Assembly (NCBI GenBank): GCA_020634615.1
Contig: JACKBI010000007.1
Coordinates: forward strand, 186,001-250,000
Direction of reading: 5' to 3'
DNA length: 64,000 nucleotides
Source of the DNA: Anaerolineales bacterium
GTDB lineage: Bacteria; Chloroflexota; Anaerolineae; JAAEKA01
Shown: positions 50,671 through 58,269 of the stretch, in pieces
Numbering within the stretch: the first letter of the stretch is position 1
Layout of the letters: every line of letters starts with the position of its first letter
The notes under the pieces: model-generated
What the model was told of the DNA's origin: nothing
Databases searched by the model: none
The model's input: only the letters and a program-made list of their open reading frames with translations
Program-made: the position numbers and the translations under genes

Positions 50671-52649
50671 CGCACGGCCTCCACGTGATCACGTGCCAGG
50701 TTTTCTTGCATGCGTGCGGCGGCCACGTCACGCAGCAGCGCTGCGGTTGCCGGCGAATCTTGCATGAGGGCGTGGAATTCTTCGCGCGAAAGAAGGCCGA
50801 GTTCGACCGGGGTTTGTCCGGCGCGCACGGTTGCCATGGCGGTGGATGCGCCCAGCAGTTCGACCTCGCCGAAGAACTGGTTGCCCGACAGGCGCGCGAT
50901 CGGCTGGGTGGGATGTCCGTCCATCACCTCGGCCTGGCCGCTGCCGATCATGAAGAAATGGTTGACCGGCTCGCCCCGGCGGATGATTGCCTCGCCCGGA
51001 CTGTAGCGCTGCCGTTTGATCTGGTGCGTGGCGTGCAGCATCTGTGCATGATCCAATGATGGCAGCGTCCCGGCCACGATGGGATCGATAATCTCGCCGT
51101 CGGCGATGATAACGGTGCGGTCGGTACGGCTGGTCAACGAAGGATCATGGGTGACGATCAGGATCGTCTTTCCCTGGGCTGCCAGCTCGCGAAAGACGCG
51201 GATAACCACGTCGGCTGAGCGCGAGTCGAGGTTGCCGGTCGGTTCGTCGGCGACGATGATGGGCGGGTCGGTCGCCAGTGAGCGTGCGATGGCCGCGGCC
51301 TGCTGCTGGCCGTTGGAGACGTTGGCCGGCAGGTCGTAGGCGTGCTCCTCCAGGCCAACCATTTTCAGAAGCGCCATGGCGCGCGCCGGTCGATCCGCAT
51401 AGGAATAGACGTTGCAGTAGTCCATGGGCAGGATCGTGTTTTCCAGCAGCGACAGGGTGGGCAGCAACTGGAAGAACTGAAAGACGATGCCCACGTTGTG
51501 GCCGCGCCAGAGTGCACGCTTGCTCTCCGACATGTTGTAGATGTCCTTACCACCAATGCGTACTTCGCCGGATGTTGGATGGTCGATGCCGGTCAGCATG
51601 TTGAGCAGGGTTGACTTGCCGCTGCCCGACTTGCCCACCAGCGCCACAAACTGTCCGTATCCGATCTCCAGGTCTATACCGCGCAGGGCCGTAAAGCTGC
51701 CGGCCGCGTTGACATAGGTCTTGACGACGTTTTTCAGTTCGATGGCCGGCTGGGAAAGGTCATGCCGGACGTTGGTGGCGACGTTGGAGAGCAGCGTTTC
51801 ACCATGGGCGCCATCGGGCATCGTCAGGTCGATGTGCTCCTCTGGTTTGTCATTGGGTGCCGTCTCGACCAACTCATCCACCAGTTCGCCGTCGGAGATG
51901 ATCAGCCGGCGTGAAAAGCGGGTGGCCAGTTCCATGTCATGGGTAACCATCACCACCGTCGTGCCGTTTTCCACCAGCCGGGCGAATATCGCAAAGATGG
52001 CGTCGGCAGTCGCTGTATCCAGGCTGCCGGTCGGTTCATCGGCCACAATGATGGCGGGGTTGTTGATCAAGGCGCGTGCAATGGCAACCCGCTGCTTCTG
52101 GCCGCCCGAGATGTGCGCCGGCAGCTTATAGGCGTGATCGATCAGTCCGACGATGTCCAGCAGTTCCAGCGCTCGTTTCTGGCTGACACCGGGCTGGAAG
52201 GTTCCCGCGAACTCCTGCGGCATCATGATGTTGCTGACGAGATTGAGCTGCGGCATCAGCTCGAAGGACTGGTAGACGATCCCCATGTTGCTGCCCCGCC
52301 AGGCCGCCAACTGGTCCTGGTTCATCTCACCGATTGACAGGGTGCCATCTGTGCCGTTCTTTCGTCCGTTGTCTGGCGGGAAAAACAGAATCTTGCCTGA
52401 CGTAAGCCGGCTGACGCCGGAGATCAGATTGAGCAGTGTGGTTTTGCCCGCGCCCGACTTGCCGACGATCCCCAGAAACTCGCCGCGCCCGATATCAAGG
52501 CTGACGCGGTTAACGGCGGTGAAGCTACCCGCGCCGGTCTTGTATGTTTTGACCACGTCGCGCATCTGGATAATGGTCGATGCGGTGGGGGAGGGGTCGC
52601 CAGACCATGCCTTCAGACCTGTGCCATTGGTGGTGACTGCGTGCTTCAT
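50667..52649 (-). CDS. Fused double ABC ATPase with C-terminal cyclic-nucleotide-binding-like domain
   Basis: A 660-residue protein with two LolD/MacB-type ATPase domains in tandem and a third domain. ATPase 1: GKSGAGKTT, ISGGQKQR, IIVADEPTGSLD. ATPase 2: GKSGSGKST, VSNGQQQA in place of the LSGGQ signature, IIVADEPTGNLD. Residues about 540-650 form a cNMP-binding-like beta roll (SPGEAIIRRGEPVNHFFMIGSGQAEV, ELLGASTAMATVRA). Both sites keep Walker A and B. Fused tandem ATPases of the MacB class are unusual, and the third domain suggests allosteric control. Overlaps tetR and the permease gene by 4 bp each. Confidence 0.92.
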   Translation of the reverse strand: MKHAVTTNGTGLKAWSGDPSPTASTIIQMRDVVKTYKTGAGSFTAVNRVSLDIGRGEFLGIVGKSGAGKTTLLNLISGVSRLTSGKILFFPPDNGRKNGTDGTLSIGEMNQDQLAAWRGSNMGIVYQSFELMPQLNLVSNIMMPQEFAGTFQPGVSQKRALELLDIVGLIDHAYKLPAHISGGQKQRVAIARALINNPAIIVADEPTGSLDTATADAIFAIFARLVENGTTVVMVTHDMELATRFSRRLIISDGELVDELVETAPNDKPEEHIDLTMPDGAHGETLLSNVATNVRHDLSQPAIELKNVVKTYVNAAGSFTALRGIDLEIGYGQFVALVGKSGSGKSTLLNMLTGIDHPTSGEVRIGGKDIYNMSESKRALWRGHNVGIVFQFFQLLPTLSLLENTILPMDYCNVYSYADRPARAMALLKMVGLEEHAYDLPANVSNGQQQAAAIARSLATDPPIIVADEPTGNLDSRSADVVIRVFRELAAQGKTILIVTHDPSLTSRTDRTVIIADGEIIDPIVAGTLPSLDHAQMLHATHQIKRQRYSPGEAIIRRGEPVNHFFMIGSGQAEVMDGHPTQPIARLSGNQFFGEVELLGASTAMATVRAGQTPVELGLLSREEFHALMQDSPATAALLRDVAAARMQENLARDHVEAVR

Positions 52650-53233
52650 CGGTTGCGTATGCCTTCAAACAGTGTATTCATGATCAATTCAACGTCGTCC
52701 CGCAGGCTCTCGCTGACCGGTTCGATCTGCCGCCGTACTGCCAGAGAGAGTATCATACCCGTCAGTACGATGCTGACACGATGGGCGTCAAGTCGCCCGA
52801 TCTCGCCGGCCGCAATTCCCTCGTCGAGAACGGTTTCGAAGAGGGCGGGTATTTGCCATTGCGCGTCGATAAGCAGCCGCTGGCGCTCATCCGGTTCAAA
52901 TGCCATCACGTCGCGGCGCAGCGCCTGCAGTTCGCTCTGCGATTCCAGCACGATTCCGGCGTAGGCTTCTGTCATCTCTGTCAGGCGTTGGCGGCAGGAA
53001 GTGGCAGCCTCGCCCGCCAGGCGCAGTTGCTGGATGACCAGAGCGATGTGTCCTTTGAATACCTCGATGAACAGGTTTTCCTTGCTGCCGAAATGGTGGT
53101 AGAGCGCCGCGTTTGACAAACCACAGGCCTGAACGATCTCGCGAACGGAGACGCCATGATAGCCACGCGCGAAGAACATCTGGCGCGCCTGCTCCAGAAT
53201 ACACTGTCGTCCTCGTGGTGGGTTGTCACTCAT
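52646..53233 (-). CDS. TetR-family regulator
   Basis: A 195-residue regulator. The N-terminal HTH is clear (ILEQARQMFFARGYHGVSVREIVQACGLSNAALYHHFGSKENLF); the rest is the all-helical ligand-binding and dimer domain. First gene of the efflux operon, so it probably represses its own transcript and responds to a compound exported by the transporter. A palindromic operator lies upstream. Confidence 0.93.
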   Translation of the reverse strand: MSDNPPRGRQCILEQARQMFFARGYHGVSVREIVQACGLSNAALYHHFGSKENLFIEVFKGHIALVIQQLRLAGEAATSCRQRLTEMTEAYAGIVLESQSELQALRRDVMAFEPDERQRLLIDAQWQIPALFETVLDEGIAAGEIGRLDAHRVSIVLTGMILSLAVRRQIEPVSESLRDDVELIMNTLFEGIRNR

Positions 53234-53260
53234 TGCGGTAGAACCTGCCCGTTGGGGCCT

Positions 53261-53302
53261 TGAACGTTCGGTGATGCCTTGGTCACTGAACGTTCGTTCA
53301 GT
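53261..53302 (-). promoter_or_regulatory. Putative TetR operator pair
   Basis: ACTGAACGTTCGTTCAGT at 53285-53302 is a perfect inverted repeat (8-bp arms, TT centre). TGAACGTTCGGTGA at 53261-53274 repeats the same half-sites. On the minus strand a weak TTGCAC (53321-53326) and GTTACT (53298-53303) pair with 17-bp spacing overlaps the first site, so bound repressor would cover the promoter. Confidence 0.75.
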
Positions 53303-53574
53303 AACGACGCTAATGCTAACACGTGCAACCGATCAGGTATAGTTGCATAGCTCACAATCGGGCTGTTGAAACGAGAATGGGGATCGCGTGCGCCAGGCTA
53401 CCGGTGCACCCGCAGTGCAAGTTCCTGCCTCGGCCGCTCGCCTGTGTCTGCACGCCTGATGGCCTGACTGGGTCGTTACCAACCTGTCTTGGTGTCAGGT
53501 TGAGTGGTCCCGGTATCCCGACCAGGCACAGTGGGCAATCTGTAGCTCGATCGGGATACCGGGCAGGGGACACG
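53303..53574. other. Spacer between tetR and the helicase gene, with a terminator-like hairpin
   Basis: No gene seen. CCCGGTATCCCGA (53509-53521) and TCGGGATACCGGG (53551-53563) form a 13-bp perfect stem with a 29-nt loop just after the helicase stop (53575, minus strand), a probable 3' hairpin for that gene. Confidence 0.55.
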
Positions 53575-55281
53575 CTAGCTGCGGGTCAGCGTCACAGTCT
53601 GCTGGCGGATGCGGTAGCTACCAGCCTTGTCGAGGATCTGGCCAACAAATTGCTGCGGCACATCGACCAGTGTATGGTCTTCCTGGATGCGGATCGCGCC
53701 GATGCTGCGGCCGGGGATGTCGGCGTGGTAAGCGATGGTGCCGACGACATCGTTCGGGCGGATGCCTTGGGCGCGACCGGCGCTCAACGTCAGGCGGACC
53801 ATGCCTTCTTCGTGGGAACCACGCGCGTCACCGTTTTGCTGGCGTCCGTAGGTTCGCTCGCGCCGCGGTGCGCTGTCGCGTTCGCGTCGCGGGCGGTCCG
53901 GGCGGTCATCGTATTCGCGCCGCGGACGGTCGTTGTGGCGCGTGGCCGCGGGCCGTGACTGGTTGACTTCACGTATTTCGGCGATGGGGCGCTGCTTTTC
54001 CTCAGATCGTCCCATCTTCAGCGCGACGGCGGCGATGTCCAGCGGGTCATGGCCGGCTTCCACCAACTCAACGACGATTTCCTTTTCGCGGCGGCAACGG
54101 CCGCGGCGCAGCCAGACCAGCAGCTTCTCCTGCAACAGAGCCTCGCGCCGTGCCTCGATTTCCGCGACGGTTGGCAGGTCGGCCCGGGTGATGGATTGTC
54201 GGGTAAAGCGCTCGATCCTGAGAAGGCGCCAGTTCTCATCAGGCGTCACCAGCGAGATCGCGACGCCGGTCTTGCCAGCGCGTCCGGTGCGGCCGATGCG
54301 ATGCACGTAGGCTTCGGTCTGCAGCGGCAGATCGTAGTTGAAGACGTGCGAAATGTCGTCGATATCCAGGCCGCGGGCCGCGACATCGGTCGCCACCAGG
54401 ACGGTGGTCTGGCCGCGGCGGAAGCGTTGCATGACCTGCTCGCGGGCGTCCTGGCTCAGGTCGCCGTTGAGCGACTCGGCGGGGAAGCCGCGAACGGTCA
54501 GCTCGCTAGCCAGCTCGCCGGTGCTGGCGCGTGTGCGGGTGAAGATCAACGCGCTGGTGATGTCTTCCATCTCGAAAATGCGGGTCAGGGCCGCCAGCTT
54601 GTCGCTGGGATGGACCAGATAGCTGCGCTGCTCGATGGCGGCCACCGTGCGTTCCCTGGGTCCCACCGACACGACCTGCGGGTTGAACATGTACTTGTCG
54701 GCCAACTGGCGGATCTCAGTCGGCATGGTGGCCGAGAAGAGCGCCGTCTGGCGGGTTGTGGGGGTCTCGGCCAGAATTGCCTCGATATCTTCGATGAAGC
54801 CCATGCTCAGCATTTCGTCGGCTTCGTCCAATACCACGGTGCGCAGTTCGCTCAAATCCAGCGCGCGCTGGCCGATCAGGTCCAGCAGGCGGCCGGGCGT
54901 ACCGACCACAACGTCCACGCCTTTGGAAAGGCGGCGTTTCTGCCGGTCGTAAGGCTGCCCGCCGTAGATCGCCAGAACGCGCAGGCCCATAACGTGGCCG
55001 AAATCATGAAATGCACGAGCGACCTGAATCGCCAGCTCGCGGGTTGGCGTAACGACCAAACTCTGGATGGAACCCGAGCCGGGTTGCATGATTTGCAGGA
55101 TTGGGAGGGCGAAAGCAGCGGTTTTGCCGGTGCCGGTCTGCGCCTGACCGATGACGTCTTGCACGGTCAGCATCAGGGGGATGATCGCAGCCTGAATGGG
55201 GGTAGGTTCAGTGTAGCCAAGTTCGGCTACGGCCTGCGCCAGTTCTGGACGCAGATCGTCGAAGGTAAATTCGGTTGTCAT
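53575..55281 (-). CDS. deaD: DEAD-box RNA helicase, DeaD/CsdA type
   Basis: A 568-residue ATP-dependent RNA helicase for ribosome assembly and mRNA unwinding. Motifs in order: Q motif TPIQ, motif I AQTGTGKT (47-54), PTRELA, VGTPGRL, motif II VLDEADEM, SAT, then TDVAARGLDID and HRIGRTGRAG. The C-terminus has an Arg/Asp-rich linker (RPRREYDDRPDRPRRERDS) and a DbpA-type RNA-binding domain (RLTLSAGRAQGIRPNDVVG). AGGAG lies 6 nt before the start. Monocistronic as far as I can see. Confidence 0.95.
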   Translation of the reverse strand: MTTEFTFDDLRPELAQAVAELGYTEPTPIQAAIIPLMLTVQDVIGQAQTGTGKTAAFALPILQIMQPGSGSIQSLVVTPTRELAIQVARAFHDFGHVMGLRVLAIYGGQPYDRQKRRLSKGVDVVVGTPGRLLDLIGQRALDLSELRTVVLDEADEMLSMGFIEDIEAILAETPTTRQTALFSATMPTEIRQLADKYMFNPQVVSVGPRERTVAAIEQRSYLVHPSDKLAALTRIFEMEDITSALIFTRTRASTGELASELTVRGFPAESLNGDLSQDAREQVMQRFRRGQTTVLVATDVAARGLDIDDISHVFNYDLPLQTEAYVHRIGRTGRAGKTGVAISLVTPDENWRLLRIERFTRQSITRADLPTVAEIEARREALLQEKLLVWLRRGRCRREKEIVVELVEAGHDPLDIAAVALKMGRSEEKQRPIAEIREVNQSRPAATRHNDRPRREYDDRPDRPRRERDSAPRRERTYGRQQNGDARGSHEEGMVRLTLSAGRAQGIRPNDVVGTIAYHADIPGRSIGAIRIQEDHTLVDVPQQFVGQILDKAGSYRIRQQTVTLTRS

Positions 55282-55584
55282 AAGGCTCCTGTTTTATCGA
55301 CGGGACTAAGCCGCCGTTTTGCAGAACGGGACATGCCCGCCACTGCCGGTATTGGATGAGATTGCTGCGCTGTCGCAAGATCCTCGCGGAGCTTGCCCCT
55401 ATTTGCGTGCCAACAGCTGGCTCATCCCCGGAGTGGAGCCTCCTGTTGCAACAAAACACCCGACCCACAGCGGCCGGGCGAACCAACGGTACTATTACAT
55501 ATCGGTTCTGGGTCACAAAACGATCCCCATCAGGGGACCGCCTCGGACAGTCTATCATAACAGGTGCATTGGTGCAAACTTCGA
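55282..55584. other. Spacer upstream of deaD
   Basis: No gene seen. It must hold the deaD promoter and leader (minus strand) and the 3' region of the secreted-protein gene. I see no good -35/-10 pair; TTGTGA near 55513 with TAATAG at 15-bp spacing is poor. A long leader would fit cold-responsive helicase genes but cannot be shown. Confidence 0.4.
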
Positions 55585-56676
55585 TTAGCGGTGCATCACC
55601 AGCGGCAGGAAAGCGGCCGGCTGACATGCCGCGCCGCCAAGGAACGTCACTGACGCGGGCGCGGTCCAGTCGCCAGGGAAGCGGTGATTGGGAAACGCGC
55701 CCCCCGAACCAGGCGGCTGCTCCGAGCGGGCGCGCACGCGATACTGGATTGTCTGTGGACCGAGGCATGGATCGACGACGTAGGTGGCTTGACCGGCTGG
55801 CCTGCCGGTTTGCCAGTCGATCCAGCCAGCCTGTCCAGCTTTTCGGATCTGCACGTCGTATTGCATCTCGTAGGTGCCGCCCGGTATGGCGGCGATGTCG
55901 GGGCTTTGGCTGCCTGACCAGCGAACCGTCACTGCGCTGCCAGGCACGCTGGCAGGCAGATCAACGAACCAGGCCAGCGGCGCGCGCACCAGGCTGATCG
56001 CGTCGGCGAAGGCGTGCGCGCCGTGCCAGCGGTAGGGACTGCGGACCCGAACGAAGAGAGTCACATGGTCGCTCTGGGCTGTGGCGGCCAGGTAGAGGTT
56101 GGCCCAGCGGCTTTCGGTGAAATTGCGGCGATCCTCGATCCAGGTCACGCTGGCAGCGGTGGGATCGGCGCCGCCGGTGGGATCAATGCCCAACATTTTG
56201 GCGATGTAATAGCCGGCCGGGCAGTCGTTGGGGATTGCGCTGCCGCCGCATAAGCTGACCAGCCAGCCGCTCAGGCTGTACGCGGTTCCGGGCGTTACAG
56301 CGATTCGCTGGTAGATCACGGCGTCGAACGGTTTGCCCGGCTCGGGCGGCGTCTCAATATCCTCAGACAGGAAAACCAGGCTGTCCAGGCCTTCCAGCCG
56401 CTCGACAAAGCCGTCGTTGCCGCACTGACCGGTGAACTTGATGCGTGCGCTGTTCAGCTCCGGGTGGCCGTAGACAAGTGTTGCTGTCCAGCCATTAGGA
56501 ACCCGCCCAGTGATGCCTGATTGCGCACTGTAGCCGGTTGCGCACTCGAAGCTCGGGTTGGCAATCGGGGGAGGCGGCAGTTCAGGCGTGGACCAGGCGG
56601 CAGCGTGCTGGGTGAACGGGAAGAGCAGCGATGCGGTAATGATGAGGGCGAGCAGTGTAGGGATGCGGTGTTTCAT
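55585..56676 (-). CDS. Secreted protein of unknown function with FLPLVMHR tail
   Basis: A 363-residue exported protein. Signal peptide: MKHRIPTLLALIITASLLFPFTQHAAA. Residues about 35-230 look like a carbohydrate-binding beta-sandwich (IANPSFECATGYS, VPNGWTATLVYGHPEL, VTPGTAYSLSGWLVSLCGG), followed by a fibronectin-like domain (WSGSQSPDIAAIPGG...YEMQYDVQIRKAG). Ends CQPAAFLPLVMHR, the same type of tail as the LRR and SBBP proteins. A promoter lies 110 bp upstream. No enzyme motif is seen; adhesion or polymer binding is plausible. Confidence 0.8.
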   Translation of the reverse strand: MKHRIPTLLALIITASLLFPFTQHAAAWSTPELPPPPIANPSFECATGYSAQSGITGRVPNGWTATLVYGHPELNSARIKFTGQCGNDGFVERLEGLDSLVFLSEDIETPPEPGKPFDAVIYQRIAVTPGTAYSLSGWLVSLCGGSAIPNDCPAGYYIAKMLGIDPTGGADPTAASVTWIEDRRNFTESRWANLYLAATAQSDHVTLFVRVRSPYRWHGAHAFADAISLVRAPLAWFVDLPASVPGSAVTVRWSGSQSPDIAAIPGGTYEMQYDVQIRKAGQAGWIDWQTGRPAGQATYVVDPCLGPQTIQYRVRARSEQPPGSGGAFPNHRFPGDWTAPASVTFLGGAACQPAAFLPLVMHR

Positions 56677-56786
56677 GAGAAGAAGACGGGCGGTTATTCG
56701 GAGTCGGGCGATCTGGTTGCAAAACTTGGATCACCAGCAAGGGCGCAATCAGAAATGACATTGGACTCCGCTGGCAACGTCCCTGG

Positions 56787-56815
56787 ATTCTAGTCAGTAC
56801 CAGGATGTTATCCAA
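56787..56815 (-). promoter_or_regulatory. Sigma70-type promoter of the secreted-protein gene
   Basis: Read on the minus strand: TTGGAT (56815-56810), 17-bp spacer, TAGAAT (56792-56787). Same -10 hexamer as the nuo and lacI-type promoters. Leader about 105 nt. Confidence 0.65.
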
Positions 56816-56996
56816 ATTCGCACGGTAAAGCACCGATACCACGTCGATCTTGATTTGTCGAGTTCGCATGGACACATGCGGTCCCGGCATCAGTCAGCGT
56901 CCACTCAGCGTGACAGGTTTGTGATTTTCAACAGCTCTGAGGACCCCGCAACAAAAGGATTGTGGTCATAAATCAGCGATTTTTGCGCGAAAACGC

Positions 56997-57025
56997 TTGA
57001 CATCCAAAACGTTTTGGGCTAGAAT
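56997..57025 (+). promoter_or_regulatory. Promoter of the lacI-type gene and sugar operon
   Basis: TTGACA at 56997-57002, 17-bp spacer, TAGAAT at 57020-57025. The first operator lies inside the spacer, so a bound repressor would directly block RNA polymerase. Confidence 0.85.
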
Positions 57026-57048
57026 GTGGTAACCCCAAAACGTTTTGG
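57004..57048 (+). promoter_or_regulatory. Two perfect LacI-family operators
   Basis: CCAAAACGTTTTGG occurs at 57004-57017 and again at 57035-57048, both 14-bp perfect palindromes with the central CG typical of LacI/GalR operators. Centre-to-centre distance is 31 bp, about three helical turns, so two dimers would sit on the same face. One covers the promoter spacer, the other the start region. Confidence 0.9.
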
Positions 57049-57076
57049 AAACTTGGATTAGGCTCACTGACGACCC

Positions 57077-58111
57077 ATGCCCGCTCGCTTGAAAGATATT
57101 GCTGCTGAGTTAGACCTGTCGGTCACCACGGTATCGCGTGCGCTGGCGGGCTACAGCGATGTGTCGCCGCAGACCCGTGCCCGCGTATTGGCCACCGCCA
57201 AGGCTATGGGCTACGTGCCGGACGCGACCGCTCGCCGCTTGCAAAAACAGCGCGCCAACGTGATCGGTTTCATTGTGCCAACATTCGGTCCGCGATTTTC
57301 TGATCCGTTTTTCAGCGAGTTGCTTGCAGGTATCGGCAACGAAGCCGCCCGCCGCAGCTACGATGTCCTGATCTCCACGGTGGCGCCCGGGCCGGCCGAG
57401 ACAGACACCTACCGTCGGTTCATCATGAGCCGCAGTGTCGATGGCATGATCGTGGTTCGTACACGATCTGACGACGCACGAATCGCTTTGATGCTGGAGA
57501 ACGAGTTTCCTTTCGTTTCCTTTGGACGCTCCGCCAACTACTCAGACTTTCCTTGGGTGGATACGGATGGCATGGCCGGCATACGTGCAGCCGTGGACCA
57601 TTTGGTATCGCTGGGACATCGCAATATCGGGTACCTGCGCGGCCCGCAAGAATTGATGTTCAGTGTCCTGCGCTGGCAAGCCTTTGTTCGGGCGATGGCC
57701 GAAAACAACCTCGAAATCAATCCAGAATGGATTTTCCATGGTGATCTTTCCCAGGGAGGCGGGCGAACGGCAGCCAATCAGTTGCTGGACTTGTCGAATC
57801 GGCCCAGCGCCCTCCTGGTTGGCAACGATCTGATGGCTATGGGTGCAATGACGGCTGTTCAGCAGCGCAATCTGGTGGTTGGACAGGATCTCTCGATCAT
57901 CGGTTTCGATGACATCGGTCCCGCCGAGCACACCCACCCCCCGCTCACCACAATCCGCCAACCGATTTACTACATCGCAACCCAAGTTACGTCCATGCTT
58001 ATTCAACTGCTCGAAGACGAGACCTTACAGCAGCCACAACAGCTGCTGACCCCAGAATTGGTGCTGCGCGGTTCCACAGGGCCTGCGCCAGCAATACCGG
58101 ATCTGACCTAG
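57077..58111 (+). CDS. LacI-family repressor
   Basis: A 344-residue sugar-responsive repressor. HTH: LKDIAAELDLSVTTVSRALAG, with hinge helix PDATARRLQ. The periplasmic-binding-protein-like core shows FIVPTFGPRFSDPFFSELLAGI, DGMIVVRT, GHRNIGYLRGP and VGNDLMAMGAM. It probably represses itself and the ABC importer genes downstream, via the two CCAAAACGTTTTGG sites. The leader shows no strong Shine-Dalgarno sequence. The inducer is unknown but, from the neighbours, likely a glucose-containing glycoside. Confidence 0.93.
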   Translation: MPARLKDIAAELDLSVTTVSRALAGYSDVSPQTRARVLATAKAMGYVPDATARRLQKQRANVIGFIVPTFGPRFSDPFFSELLAGIGNEAARRSYDVLISTVAPGPAETDTYRRFIMSRSVDGMIVVRTRSDDARIALMLENEFPFVSFGRSANYSDFPWVDTDGMAGIRAAVDHLVSLGHRNIGYLRGPQELMFSVLRWQAFVRAMAENNLEINPEWIFHGDLSQGGGRTAANQLLDLSNRPSALLVGNDLMAMGAMTAVQQRNLVVGQDLSIIGFDDIGPAEHTHPPLTTIRQPIYYIATQVTSMLIQLLEDETLQQPQQLLTPELVLRGSTGPAPAIPDLT

Positions 58112-58161
58112 ATCCAGTTGGTTTTCAATCGATGCGGCGCCGTCGCCGAAGGAGGTTGTTA

Positions 58162-58269
58162 TTGACAAGAACCATGGAACCGCGAAACTCCCAGTGCCGC
58201 GCGCCATTGGCGCTAACCGGTCGGTGTTCACCAACCGATTCTCACTCACACCACCCTGGAGGAAAGTAA
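58162..58269 (+). CDS. Possible 35-residue leader peptide upstream of the sugar-binding protein
   Basis: A short frame starting TTG 58162, 7 nt after GGAGG, ending TAA that shares one base with the ATG of the sugar-binding protein. The product (MTRTMEPRNSQCRAPLALTG at the N-terminus) has no recognisable domain. The good ribosome-binding site and exact stop-start coupling are the only support; chance is not excluded. Confidence 0.25.
   Translation: MTRTMEPRNSQCRAPLALTGRCSPTDSHSHHPGGK

Larger units (their letters stand above)
56677..57076. other. Divergent control region between the secreted-protein gene and lacI-type gene
   Basis: Holds a minus-strand promoter (56787-56815) and a plus-strand promoter with two operators (56997-57048). 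The part between (56820-56990) has no gene or clear repeat. Confidence 0.6.

Noticed and set aside
53323..53958. 211-codon plus-strand frame between tetR and deaD
   Set aside because: Runs from spacer into the antisense of deaD, with no domain and no ribosome-binding site.
54049..55359. Long open frame on the plus strand opposite deaD (436 codons)
   Set aside because: Exact antisense shadow of a clear DEAD-box helicase; its product has no family features and no ribosome-binding site.
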